A stretch of 43,655 nt of DNA from Geitlerinema sp. PCC 9228 (GTDB taxonomy: Bacteria; Cyanobacteriota; Cyanobacteriia; Cyanobacteriales; PCC-9228), in contig NZ_LNDC01000112.1 in the NCBI RefSeq assembly GCF_001870905.1, positions 1-43,655 on the forward strand. Reading direction: 5' to 3'. Positions 16,497 through 24,655 of this stretch are shown piece after piece. Each line of letters opens with the position of its first letter. The first letter of the stretch is position 1. The notes under the pieces are model-generated. The model worked only from the letters and a program-made list of their open reading frames with translations. It had not been told where the DNA came from and ran no database searches. Both the position numbers and the translations under genes were made by a program.

Positions 16497-18008
16497 CTAC
16501 CCCATCACCTCATCCAACAGATTGTTCACTTGAGAAACGCCAACCAGGGTATTGGCACACAAAATCCCTGATGCTGCTACAGCAGGAACGCCAATGCCTG
16601 GCATGGTACTGTCGCCAACCCGATACAACCCCTGAATAGGCGTTTGGGTACTGGGAAACATACCTTCCTCGCAAGCAATCGCTGGTCCGTAGGTGCCTTG
16701 GTAGCGACGCAAATAACGCGCATGGGTCAAAGGCGTACCAATCAATTCTACCACCACGCGATCGCGAATGTCGGGAATTACTTTTTCCAAAGCTTGGTAG
16801 AGAGATTCGGCTTTTTCTTGTTTTTTCTGGTGGTAGTGGCGGTCTCGCTGCCAGCCGGTATAGGGTTCTAAGGTATAAGCGTGAATGGTATGGTGGCCTG
16901 CTGGTGCCAAATTGGCATCCCAAACGCTGGGAATGGAAATCATGCAAGTATTGCCAGGAAGGGTAATATCTTGGTTGCTATCGCGAACGACCACATGGTG
17001 ACCGTTTAAATCTGACAATCCGGTGGCGCGAATGCCCAAATGTAGGTGTATGAAACTTTCCACCGCTGGCGTTTGCAAGCTTTTTCTGCGGTAATCTGCT
17101 GGCAAATCTTGGGGTTGCAAAAGATGTTCGTAGGTATCCCAGAGGGTAGCGTTGGAAATGACGGTGTTGGCGGTGATGGTTTCGCCTTTGCGGGTACGAA
17201 TGCCGCAAGCGCGACCGTTTTCTACGAGAATTTGTTCTACGTGGGTTTTCAGGCGCAGTTCGCCTCCCCAACGCTGCAATCCCCTCACCAAAGCGGCGAC
17301 AATGGCTTCGCTGCCGCCGATGGGATATTCGATGGCTACGCGATCGCGTTCTCCCAACATAAAGGCAACTTCCGGTAAAATGGTACCGCGTGCTTTTAAT
17401 CCCGACAGCAGAAAGCATTCTACATCAATTAACCTTCTCACAAAGCTATCGCTGACATGGCGGTCCATGACTTCGCCGACGGATTTTTGTACCATTCCCA
17501 GATGGGGAAGCAACGACAGCAACCCCGGAATGTAGCGCATCAGGGTAAAAATTGCCTGCCAGTCCGACCGCAATGCTAAAGTGGGAACTGCTTGCAAGCC
17601 TTTATACAAGTCTAACAGTTCTTGGGCAAATTTTTGATATTCCCTAGCACCTTGTGAGGTTATTTGCGCGATCGCTTCTAGATATTTTTGCAAATCTCCA
17701 TATACGGGAAACTTGGCTTCGGGAAAATGATAAATTCCCAGCGGCGAATAGGGAACCACTTCTATCGATTCTCCCAGAACTTGCAACACTTGCCGTAAAG
17801 GATTGACGCTGTTGGTATCGGCAAGACCGCAATAAAACGAAGGTCCGGTATCGAAGCGAAATCCCTCATAAGAAAAACCGTGCGCGGCACCACCAGGAAC
17901 GGTATGGCTTTCGCAAACCAACACCCGCCGACCGTAACACGCCAGCAAAGCGCCAGCAACCAAGCCGCCAATACCGCTGCCTACAACGATAACATCCCAA
18001 TCTACCAT
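16497..18008 (-). CDS. CrtISO/phytoene desaturase-like FAD oxidoreductase
   Basis: FAD-dependent oxidoreductase of 503 residues. The N-terminal dinucleotide-binding fold is VIVVGSGIGGLVAGALL (6-22) followed by E33, then PGGAAHGFSYEGFRFDTGPS. The C-terminal FAD motif is GLYRVGDSTMPGIGVPAVAA. This is the layout of carotenoid isomerase (CrtISO/CrtH), phytoene desaturase and retinol-saturase-like enzymes. The protein is clearly of that superfamily, but I cannot assign a carotenoid step. It starts only 9 nt after urtE on the same strand, so it is probably the last gene of the urea transporter operon, an odd functional pairing. Confidence 0.85.
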   Translation of the reverse strand: MVDWDVIVVGSGIGGLVAGALLACYGRRVLVCESHTVPGGAAHGFSYEGFRFDTGPSFYCGLADTNSVNPLRQVLQVLGESIEVVPYSPLGIYHFPEAKFPVYGDLQKYLEAIAQITSQGAREYQKFAQELLDLYKGLQAVPTLALRSDWQAIFTLMRYIPGLLSLLPHLGMVQKSVGEVMDRHVSDSFVRRLIDVECFLLSGLKARGTILPEVAFMLGERDRVAIEYPIGGSEAIVAALVRGLQRWGGELRLKTHVEQILVENGRACGIRTRKGETITANTVISNATLWDTYEHLLQPQDLPADYRRKSLQTPAVESFIHLHLGIRATGLSDLNGHHVVVRDSNQDITLPGNTCMISIPSVWDANLAPAGHHTIHAYTLEPYTGWQRDRHYHQKKQEKAESLYQALEKVIPDIRDRVVVELIGTPLTHARYLRRYQGTYGPAIACEEGMFPSTQTPIQGLYRVGDSTMPGIGVPAVAASGILCANTLVGVSQVNNLLDEVMG

Positions 18009-18017
18009 CAGCTTTCC

Positions 18018-18716
18018 TTAAACTGCCAAGAACTGCGCGATCGTGTCTTGACTCAACTCGCTGGTTGGTCCCGAAGCTACCACGCCACCTCTTTGCAAAG
18101 CATAGTAGCGATCGGCTTGGCGCACGAAATGCAAGTGCTGTTCTACTAATAACACAGAAATGCCTTCCGATTCCACAATGCGCCGGATGGCATTTTCAAT
18201 TTCTAACACAATCGATGGTTGGATGCCTTCGGTGGGTTCGTCCAATACTAACAAACGGGGTTTTCCCATTAAAGCACGCGCGATCGCTAATTGTTGCTGC
18301 TGACCGCCGCTTAAATTTCCCCCCATCCTTCCCAACATGGACCGCAAAGCCGGAAATAATTCCAAAATTTCCTCGGGAATCTTAGAACTTTTCACCGTTT
18401 TTTGACGCGCTTCCCATCCCAATAATAAATTCTCTTTAACCGTCAATCGGGGGATAATTTCCCGACCTTGGGGAACGTAACCAATTCCCATTCTCGCACG
18501 ACGGTCCGGCGTTTTCTTATTAATTTTTTCCCCATCAAATACAATCGTTCCCCCACGCGGCGAAAGCAACCCCATAATTGCTTTCATCAACGTTGTTTTT
18601 CCCACCCCATTGCGACCGATAACGCATACCATTTCCCCAGCTTCAACGCTTAAATCGATATCGCGCAAAATGTGACTTTCGCCATAAAAAACATTTAAAC
18701 TCGATACCTGCAACAT
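18018..18716 (-). CDS. urtE: Urea ABC transporter ATP-binding protein UrtE
   Basis: Cytosolic ATPase of the branched-chain amino acid/urea type transporter, related to LivF, 232 residues. Walker A is GRNGVGKTT (about 34-42), the signature LSGGQQQQLAIARALMG follows, and Walker B is LLVLDEPTEGIQP. The ATG overlaps the urtD stop by one base (TAATG), which indicates translational coupling. With UrtD it energises urea uptake through UrtB/UrtC. Position at the end of a five-gene urtABCDE order makes the urea assignment much firmer than sequence alone. Confidence 0.94.
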   Translation of the reverse strand: MLQVSSLNVFYGESHILRDIDLSVEAGEMVCVIGRNGVGKTTLMKAIMGLLSPRGGTIVFDGEKINKKTPDRRARMGIGYVPQGREIIPRLTVKENLLLGWEARQKTVKSSKIPEEILELFPALRSMLGRMGGNLSGGQQQQLAIARALMGKPRLLVLDEPTEGIQPSIVLEIENAIRRIVESEGISVLLVEQHLHFVRQADRYYALQRGGVVASGPTSELSQDTIAQFLAV

Positions 18717-19465
18717 TAGGCTACTTCCTCCGATTTTCCTAAATAAACCTCAATGGTTCGCGGGTCGTTTTGGACTTCTTCCATGGTTCCTTCGCACAGA
18801 ACCGAACCTTCATGCAAAACTGTTACGTGGCGGTTGAGTTGGCGTACGAATTCCATATCGTGTTCGATAACCAAAATGGTATGGGATTCGGACAAAGATA
18901 CCAACAAATCTCCGGTTAAAAATGTTTCTTCATCGGTCATTCCTGCTACTGGTTCGTCTACTAATAGTAGTTCCGGGTCTTGCGCGACCAACATGCCAAT
19001 TTCCAACCACTGTTTTTCCCCATGGGATAAAAAGGCAGCTTGGATATTGGCTTTGGCGGTTAAACCCACAATTTCTAACAGCCGACCGATTTTTTCTTTT
19101 TCTGATTTGGTGCGCCGGGAAAACAAACTAGCAATAACGGTTTTATTGGGAACTACTGCCAGTTCTATATTTTGCCAAACGGTGAGATTGGAATAAACTC
19201 GCGGAGTTTGAAATTTGCGACCAATTCCCAAACGCGCAATTTTATATTCGGGAAAACGCCGCAAATCTTTGCCTTTGAAATAGATACAACCGCTGGTGGG
19301 TTTGACTTTACCAGTGATAGCATCCTGCAATGTGGTTTTGCCAGCACCATTGGGTCCGATGAGAACCCGCAGTTCCCCTTCGTATAAAGTTAAATTGAGA
19401 TGGTTGATGGCTTTAAACCCATCAAAGGAAACGGTGACGTCTTGAATTTCTAAAATGGGGTTCAT
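18716..19465 (-). CDS. urtD: Urea ABC transporter ATP-binding protein UrtD
   Basis: LivG-like ABC ATPase of 249 residues. Walker A is GPNGAGKTT (about 37-45) and Walker B is LLLVDEPVAGM. The signature segment reads LSHGEKQWLEIGML instead of the canonical LSGGQ; this LSHGEKQW form is characteristic of UrtD as I know the family. The start overlaps the urtC end by four bases (ATGA), so translation is probably coupled. Works with UrtE at the inner face of the plasma membrane. Confidence 0.94.
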   Translation of the reverse strand: MNPILEIQDVTVSFDGFKAINHLNLTLYEGELRVLIGPNGAGKTTLQDAITGKVKPTSGCIYFKGKDLRRFPEYKIARLGIGRKFQTPRVYSNLTVWQNIELAVVPNKTVIASLFSRRTKSEKEKIGRLLEIVGLTAKANIQAAFLSHGEKQWLEIGMLVAQDPELLLVDEPVAGMTDEETFLTGDLLVSLSESHTILVIEHDMEFVRQLNRHVTVLHEGSVLCEGTMEEVQNDPRTIEVYLGKSEEVA

Positions 19466-20658
19466 GGTTTTTCTTGATGGCTATCTTCAACGGTTTCTTC
19501 GCGTTCCTGTTGCACTTCTGGGTTGGCTTCAATTTGTGGATAGGTGGCGAGGTATTTATCCATTCCCAACCAACGACGCAGGTAAAAAATCCCGTCTTGA
19601 CGCAGCCAGCCAATGATGCCGTTGGGAAGAACAGTCACCACAATTAAGAACAAAGCGCCTTGGAAAAATAGCCAAATTTCGGGAAATTGTTCGCTGAGAA
19701 AAGTTTGCGCAAACCGTACCAGTAATGTCCCTAAGATAGCACCAACTAGAGTACCGCGACCGCCGACAGCAACCCAGATTACCATTTCGATGGAGAAGGC
19801 GATTTCCATGGAAGATTGCGGGGTGATAATTCCCGACTGCACGGTATATAAAGCACCGGCAATGCCTGCCAATCCCCCAGAAATAGCAAATACCAAAACT
19901 TTAAATCCGGTGGGGTTGTAGCCAGAGAACAAAACCCGATTTTCATCATCGCGAATGGCAATTAACAAGCGGCCAAATTGTCCGCCAATCAACCATCGGC
20001 AGAAGGCATAGGCAAGGGCAACGGCTATGACGGTGATGATATAAAATACCAGTTGTACGCTGTCGGAACCTACTTGATAGGTACCGAAAAGATTGGTGGT
20101 GGAGGTTTTTAATCCGTTGGTCCCGTTAATGAGTTTTTGCTGTCCGTTGAAGAAGTTGTAAAATACTAGCAAGGCGGCTTGGGTGACGATGGAGAAGTAA
20201 ACGCCGCGAATGCGATTTTTAAATAGCAAATAGCCAAATAAACCGGCGACGATGCTGGGAATTAAGAAGATAGCGACGATGGAAAAAGGAAAGGAATGGA
20301 AAGGCTGCCAAAACCAGGGCAATTCTTGTACGCCGTAGAGGGAAAAGAAGGAGGGAATTTGACCTTCGGGTAGCTGCAAGTTTAGATGCATGGCAAAGGC
20401 ATATCCTCCCAAGCCAAAGAAGATGCCATGACCCAAACTTAACAATCCGGTGTATCCCCAGATGAGGTCGATTCCCAAAGCTACGATCGCTAAGGATAAG
20501 AATCTGCCCAACAAGTTGAGTCGAAATGTTGGTAAAATTAAAGGGATAATGGCTGCTAGAAGAAAAGCGATCGCGATGACGATGCCGGTTTCTAGCAAGA
20601 CTTTTTTACGCTGTCTTTTTTTATAGGTTCCTTTCGCGATCGCAGTATCCCAAGTCAT
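19462..20658 (-). CDS. urtC: Urea ABC transporter permease UrtC
   Basis: Inner-membrane permease of 398 residues, LivM-like, with about eight to ten hydrophobic segments. Recognisable family segments are DLIWGYTGLLSLGHGIFFGLGG and AISGGLAGIAGALYTVQSG. The N-terminus is basic and cytosolic (KGTYKKRQRKK); the C-terminus is a charged tail rich in Glu. Sits between urtB (20 nt gap) and urtD (4 nt overlap). Forms the transmembrane channel with UrtB. Confidence 0.94.
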   Translation of the reverse strand: MTWDTAIAKGTYKKRQRKKVLLETGIVIAIAFLLAAIIPLILPTFRLNLLGRFLSLAIVALGIDLIWGYTGLLSLGHGIFFGLGGYAFAMHLNLQLPEGQIPSFFSLYGVQELPWFWQPFHSFPFSIVAIFLIPSIVAGLFGYLLFKNRIRGVYFSIVTQAALLVFYNFFNGQQKLINGTNGLKTSTTNLFGTYQVGSDSVQLVFYIITVIAVALAYAFCRWLIGGQFGRLLIAIRDDENRVLFSGYNPTGFKVLVFAISGGLAGIAGALYTVQSGIITPQSSMEIAFSIEMVIWVAVGGRGTLVGAILGTLLVRFAQTFLSEQFPEIWLFFQGALFLIVVTVLPNGIIGWLRQDGIFYLRRWLGMDKYLATYPQIEANPEVQQEREETVEDSHQEKP

Positions 20659-20678
20659 ACACTCATCCTACCAAATTG

Positions 20679-21821
20679 CTACGATCGTCCTTTCTGCGGG
20701 AACAAGCCTGCCGGACGGATTTGTAAAAAGGCGATAATTAAAGCAAAAACCATGACTTTCGCCATACTGGTGGTGGCAAAAAAGTTGAAAAAATCTACAA
20801 TGGCTTGCCAATCGGAAAATACCAATGCCATCACTCCCGAACCAATCAAATAGTTGGCTGTACCAATCAACAAAGCGGCGACCACGCTGCCAACAATTTT
20901 GCCAACGCCGCCAACCACCACCACCATAAATGTATCGACAATGTAATTCACGCCTACGTTGGGACCTACCGACCCCAACAGGGTAATGGCGCAACCGGCA
21001 ATGCCTGCCAATCCCGACCCCATGGCAAAGGTCAGCGCATCCACTTTGGCGGTGGGAATTCCCAGACAGGAACTCATGCTGCGATTTTGGGTAACCGCGC
21101 GAATGCGCAATCCCCAGTTAGACCGGTTGAGAAACCAGTAGGTTCCCAACACACACACAATGGTTAGTCCAATAATAAACAAGCGTGCGTAAGGCAGTTG
21201 AAAGCCTCCCACTGGTAAGCCTCCCCGCAACCAATTCGGCGCGGTGACATCCACGTTTTGCGCGCCAAACCAGGGTTTTGCCAGGAATTCCTGACTTTGC
21301 AACGCCACACCAGCGGTAATGGCAAGGCCAGCAGCTAAAACGGACAATACTCCGATTGCGCGCTTGTGAATGTTTTCCCATTGGGTGTAGCGCCGCAATA
21401 GCCACTGCGATCCAAAAAATAACAAACAAAACAAACCAATGGCGATCGCGAAATTCCAACTGACGCTACGCACAAACTGGCGCAAAATTAAACTAATACC
21501 CCAAGTAGCCAGTAAGGTTTCCAAAGGTCTGCCGTACAAATGACGAATAACGCCCCGTTCTAAAATCAGTCCCATTAACGCTGCTACGAAAAAAGCGGCT
21601 GGCAAAGCGGCAAAAATATAAAACTCTAGCCAGCTTTCTCCCAGCCAGGCAAACCCATTTTGCACGACATAGGTGGTGTAAGCACCTAACATCATTAGTT
21701 CTCCGTGAGCTAAATTAATCACCCCCATCAGTCCCAGCACAATTGCCAGTCCCAATGCCGCCAGCAGCAATACCGAACCAATGCTGATGCCGTTGAAAAC
21801 GCTACTGAAAAAGAGCAGCAA
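20679..21821 (-). CDS. urtB: Urea ABC transporter permease UrtB
   Basis: LivH-like membrane permease of 380 residues. The N-terminus carries the family pattern ALGLAIVLGLMGVINLAHGE, followed by LGAYTTYVV. The middle insert (about 180-215, the region around QSQEFLAKPWFG) is the part that distinguishes UrtB from LivH. A later segment GSGLAGIAGCAITLLGSVGP is also typical. It lies 79 nt after urtA, a gap large enough to hold an mRNA processing or attenuation site, although no strong hairpin was identified there. Confidence 0.94.
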   Translation of the reverse strand: MLLFFSSVFNGISIGSVLLLAALGLAIVLGLMGVINLAHGELMMLGAYTTYVVQNGFAWLGESWLEFYIFAALPAAFFVAALMGLILERGVIRHLYGRPLETLLATWGISLILRQFVRSVSWNFAIAIGLFCLLFFGSQWLLRRYTQWENIHKRAIGVLSVLAAGLAITAGVALQSQEFLAKPWFGAQNVDVTAPNWLRGGLPVGGFQLPYARLFIIGLTIVCVLGTYWFLNRSNWGLRIRAVTQNRSMSSCLGIPTAKVDALTFAMGSGLAGIAGCAITLLGSVGPNVGVNYIVDTFMVVVVGGVGKIVGSVVAALLIGTANYLIGSGVMALVFSDWQAIVDFFNFFATTSMAKVMVFALIIAFLQIRPAGLFPQKGRS

Positions 21822-21900
21822 CTTTCTGTTCCCCCAAACACGCCAAAAATCGAACGGTAAGATGGGGGCAGTTTCCTCTGGCTGCCCCCGCTATGCCTAG

Positions 21901-23226
21901 CTAAATTTTATACTTGCCGCCTTTTTCCGGATCGGACCAGTCGCAGGCGAAGCCTTTGGTTTCCGGAACGTATTGGTTCCAGGGTTTCGGTTCGACAGCA
22001 CCATCGGTTTCCGAGATAATTTCAAACAAACCATCTTCACGGACGCGACCCACGCGCACCCACTTAGACAAGTGATGGTTGGCATTCATGGTGACTTTGC
22101 CTTCGGGGGCATCGAAACTCTGACCGTAGGCCGCCTGACGTACGGCTTCTAAGTCGGTAGCGGTTCCCGCTTGTTCCACGGCTTGCTTCCAAATGTATAC
22201 CATGTTGTAAGCCGCTTCCATAGGGTCGTTGGTCACCCGGTCTTCGCCGTATTTGTCTTTAAATTTCTTCACCCACTCTTGGTTTTTCGGGGTATCTACG
22301 GTTTGGAAATAGTTCCAGGTGGCGTAGTGACCCTGTACAAACTCTCTGCCGATTTGACGCACTTCTTCTTCGGAAACGCTCACCGACATAACCGGATATT
22401 TATCTGGTGTCAAACCAGCACCTTGCATTTGTTTGAAGAAAGCAACGTTGCTATCGCCGTTGAGGGTATTAAAAATTACGCCACCATCGGGTAAAGCAGT
22501 TTGAATTTTGGTGATAATCGGGGTTACTTCCGTACTTCCCAGGGGCAAATAATCTTCGCCAACGGTTTCGCCGCCTTTGGCTTTGAGTTGTTGCTTGATA
22601 ATGGTGTTGGCGGTGCGGGGAAATACGTAGTCAGAACCGATGAGGAAGAACTGGTTGCCTTTGTTTTCTAAAAGCCAGTCTACTGCTGGCTGAATTTGCT
22701 GGTTGGGGGCCGCACCACTATAGAAGATGTTTTTGGAACATTCCTGACCTTCATACTGCACGGGATACCACAGCATATGGTCTTTGGATTCAAACACCGG
22801 TTTAACCGCTTTGCGACTGGCGGATGTCCAGCAGCCAAAGACGGTAGCGACTTTGTCTTGTTCGATTAGCTTGCTGGCTTTTTCGGCAAAGGTTGGCCAG
22901 TCGGAAGCACCGTCTTCTCTGATGGGTTCGATTTGTTTGCCTAAGACACCGCCGGCGGCATTGATTTCTTCAATGGCTAGCATTTCCGCATCCACCACGG
23001 TGGTTTCGCTAATAGCCATGGTACCGCTAAGGGAGTGCAAAATGCCTACCTTGATGGTATCGCCACTGGCAGTTGTGGCTGCTGTTTCGGTGCTGGTGTC
23101 GCTGGTTTCGCCGTTGTTGCCGGCGGTTGTATCGGTGCCGCCACCACAGGCTTTTAAAAAGAGGCTAGCGCCCAAACTAGCAGAACCATATAGTAGAAAT
23201 TTACGTCGGTTGAATCTACGAGCCAT
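21901..23226 (-). CDS. urtA: Urea-binding lipoprotein UrtA
   Basis: Periplasmic urea-binding protein of the ABC transporter, 441 residues. The N-terminus has a twin-arginine-like motif RRKFLLYG followed by a lipobox LKAC, so C27 is probably lipidated and the protein is tethered to the membrane. The linker is Thr/Gly/Ser-rich (about 28-55). The mature part starts IKVGILHSLSGTMAIS, the standard type I periplasmic-binding fold seen in UrtA/AmiC-type receptors. An AGGAGC lies 13 nt before the ATG, a little far. The first gene of urtABCDE, preceded by an NtcA-type promoter at 23474-23516, which predicts induction by nitrogen limitation. Confidence 0.96.
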   Translation of the reverse strand: MARRFNRRKFLLYGSASLGASLFLKACGGGTDTTAGNNGETSDTSTETAATTASGDTIKVGILHSLSGTMAISETTVVDAEMLAIEEINAAGGVLGKQIEPIREDGASDWPTFAEKASKLIEQDKVATVFGCWTSASRKAVKPVFESKDHMLWYPVQYEGQECSKNIFYSGAAPNQQIQPAVDWLLENKGNQFFLIGSDYVFPRTANTIIKQQLKAKGGETVGEDYLPLGSTEVTPIITKIQTALPDGGVIFNTLNGDSNVAFFKQMQGAGLTPDKYPVMSVSVSEEEVRQIGREFVQGHYATWNYFQTVDTPKNQEWVKKFKDKYGEDRVTNDPMEAAYNMVYIWKQAVEQAGTATDLEAVRQAAYGQSFDAPEGKVTMNANHHLSKWVRVGRVREDGLFEIISETDGAVEPKPWNQYVPETKGFACDWSDPEKGGKYKI

Positions 23227-23473
23227 ATTGATTTTTTGCTCCTATCTTTTCATTGCTCCCAAGCAAAAATGTTTGTGGTTGGGTGCGGTTTTGAGATGCT
23301 GGACTTTTGGCTTTGCCGCTGCTGGATTGGCTCCTGCAATCGGTTTTTTCTACTTGGATTTTTTGAAGAAAAAAGGGGGTTCTTTTTGCCTAGGATGGCG
23401 ATCGCTTTTTTCCAGTTTTTGGCTAAGGATAGATGGCGCGATCGCCGCAAAAAAACTTATCGATTGGTTGTCA

Positions 23474-23516
23474 ATCCTATGATGGAGTGCTGGAAAAATA
23501 ATGTATTCTACGATAC
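23474..23516 (-). promoter_or_regulatory. NtcA-activated promoter for urtA operon
   Basis: A perfect NtcA consensus, GTATTCTACGATAC (GTA-N8-TAC), lies at 23503-23516. On the minus strand it is followed after 23 nt by TAGGAT (23479-23474), matching TAN3T. This is the classical cyanobacterial class II NtcA promoter geometry. It predicts a leader of roughly 240 nt before urtA. Confidence 0.8.
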
Positions 23517-23577
23517 AAAAAATCAAACTCTTCCCTTAACTGGGGCATTTTCCCAGCAATTTTGCCGCCACCATCCT

Positions 23578-24216
23578 TCAAGTTTGTTGGTTGGTTTCAA
23601 TTGGTTTTGATTGCGATATAACGATTAAGTTATTTATAAATTCTACGACTTTTTCCAAACCGGTTTGGGTTTTTAAATTGGTAAAAACAAACGGTTTTTC
23701 GCCACGCATGGCTTGGGCATCCCGTTCCATCACCGCTAAATCTGCGCCCACGTAGGGTGCCAGGTCGGTTTTGTTGATAACCAACAGATCGGATTTGGTA
23801 ATGCCAGGACCGCCTTTGCGGGGGATTTTGTCGCCGGCAGCTACGTCGATGACGTAAATGGTACAATCGGCAAGTTCCGGACTGAAGGTGGCTGCCAGAT
23901 TGTCACCGCCGCTTTCGATGAAAATTAACTGCAAATCGGACAATTGTTCTTCCAACTGCGCGATCGCAACCAAATTCATGGAAGCATCTTCGCGAATGGC
24001 GGAATGGGGGCAGCCGCCGGTTTCCACCCCTTGAATGCGGTGGGCTTCTAAGGCTTGCGATCGCACCAAAAATTCCGCGTCTTCTCGGGTGTAAATATCG
24101 TTGGTGACCACCGCAATTTGGTAGCGCGATCGCAAAGCTTTGCATAGGGCATCCACCAACGCCGTTTTTCCAGAACCCACAGGACCGGCAACACCAATTC
24201 GCAGTACGTTCGCCAT
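23578..24216 (-). CDS. ureG: Urease accessory GTPase UreG
   Basis: SIMIBI-class GTPase of 212 residues that drives nickel insertion into urease with UreD/UreF/UreH. The P-loop is [10 protein letters not shown] (about 10-19). The metal-binding CPH motif occurs in [30 protein letters not shown] and the base-specificity motif [13 protein letters not shown] are all present. It lies upstream of urtA on the same strand, with a 351-nt gap that contains the urtA promoter, so the two are probably separate units. The structural urease genes are not in this window. Confidence 0.96.
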   Translation of the reverse strand: MANVLRIGVAGPVGSGKTALVDALCKALRSRYQIAVVTNDIYTREDAEFLVRSQALEAHRIQGVETGGCPHSAIREDASMNLVAIAQLEEQLSDLQLIFIESGGDNLAATFSPELADCTIYVIDVAAGDKIPRKGGPGITKSDLLVINKTDLAPYVGADLAVMERDAQAMRGEKPFVFTNLKTQTGLEKVVEFINNLIVISQSKPIETNQQT

Positions 24217-24655
24217 CTCTATTTCCCTCCATTTCTTTATCTAGTAGGATAAGCCATTGGCGAGCTGTTAAAAATTATACAATTACAAAGAAAATCTAAA
24301 AAATCGATGTCTGGCGGTTGAGCTTCATACTGTATTTTATCGAAATGATTGGGGCTGCGCGACGGTAAAACAGCCATTCGCCTCCACCAGAAAGCCAAAT
24401 TTTTCATAGGATTGAATTTCGATCGATTTTTCTCTCAGCGATCGCATCTTTTTTTGAAAGAAAACATATATATTGTCTACACGAAACAAACCAATTCAGA
24501 TCGAATATATAGAAATTTTTGACACTTAGAGAATTTTCCTGCATTTTTGTAGCCCCAAATACTTCTTTCCCCTAGAATTTTCTCGTATCTTAACCAAGAC
24601 TTAATCGTTTCTGACCCCGTACCGAGAATCTTTTTATTGTGTGAGGAGAGGAACT
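24217..24655. other. Divergent control region between ureG and porin
   Basis: About 440 nt without a gene, A/T-rich. The only structure I can support is the NtcA-type promoter at 24549-24591, pointing to the porin, and a good ribosome-binding site AGGAGAGG six bases before the porin ATG. A GTG at 24641 in the same frame lies inside that ribosome-binding site and is rejected as the start. No defined promoter for ureG was found. Confidence 0.5.
24549..24591 (+). promoter_or_regulatory. Candidate NtcA-activated promoter for the porin
   Basis: GTAGCCCCAAATAC (GTA-N8-TAC) lies at 24549-24562, and TATCTT (TAN3T) begins 23 nt later at 24586. Spacing is identical to the urtA promoter. It would give a leader of about 58 nt before the porin ATG. 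The reverse direction lacks a matching -10, so it serves the porin rather than ureG. Confidence 0.6.

Noticed and set aside
23227-23577. Gene between urtA and ureG on the plus strand (124 codons)
   Set aside because: It overlaps the NtcA promoter and the urtA leader, and its composition is Phe/Cys-rich and not protein-like.
24641-24655. GTG start for the porin at 24641
   Set aside because: The GTG is part of the ribosome-binding site AGGAGAGG, and the ATG at 24656 has ideal spacing and begins the signal peptide.
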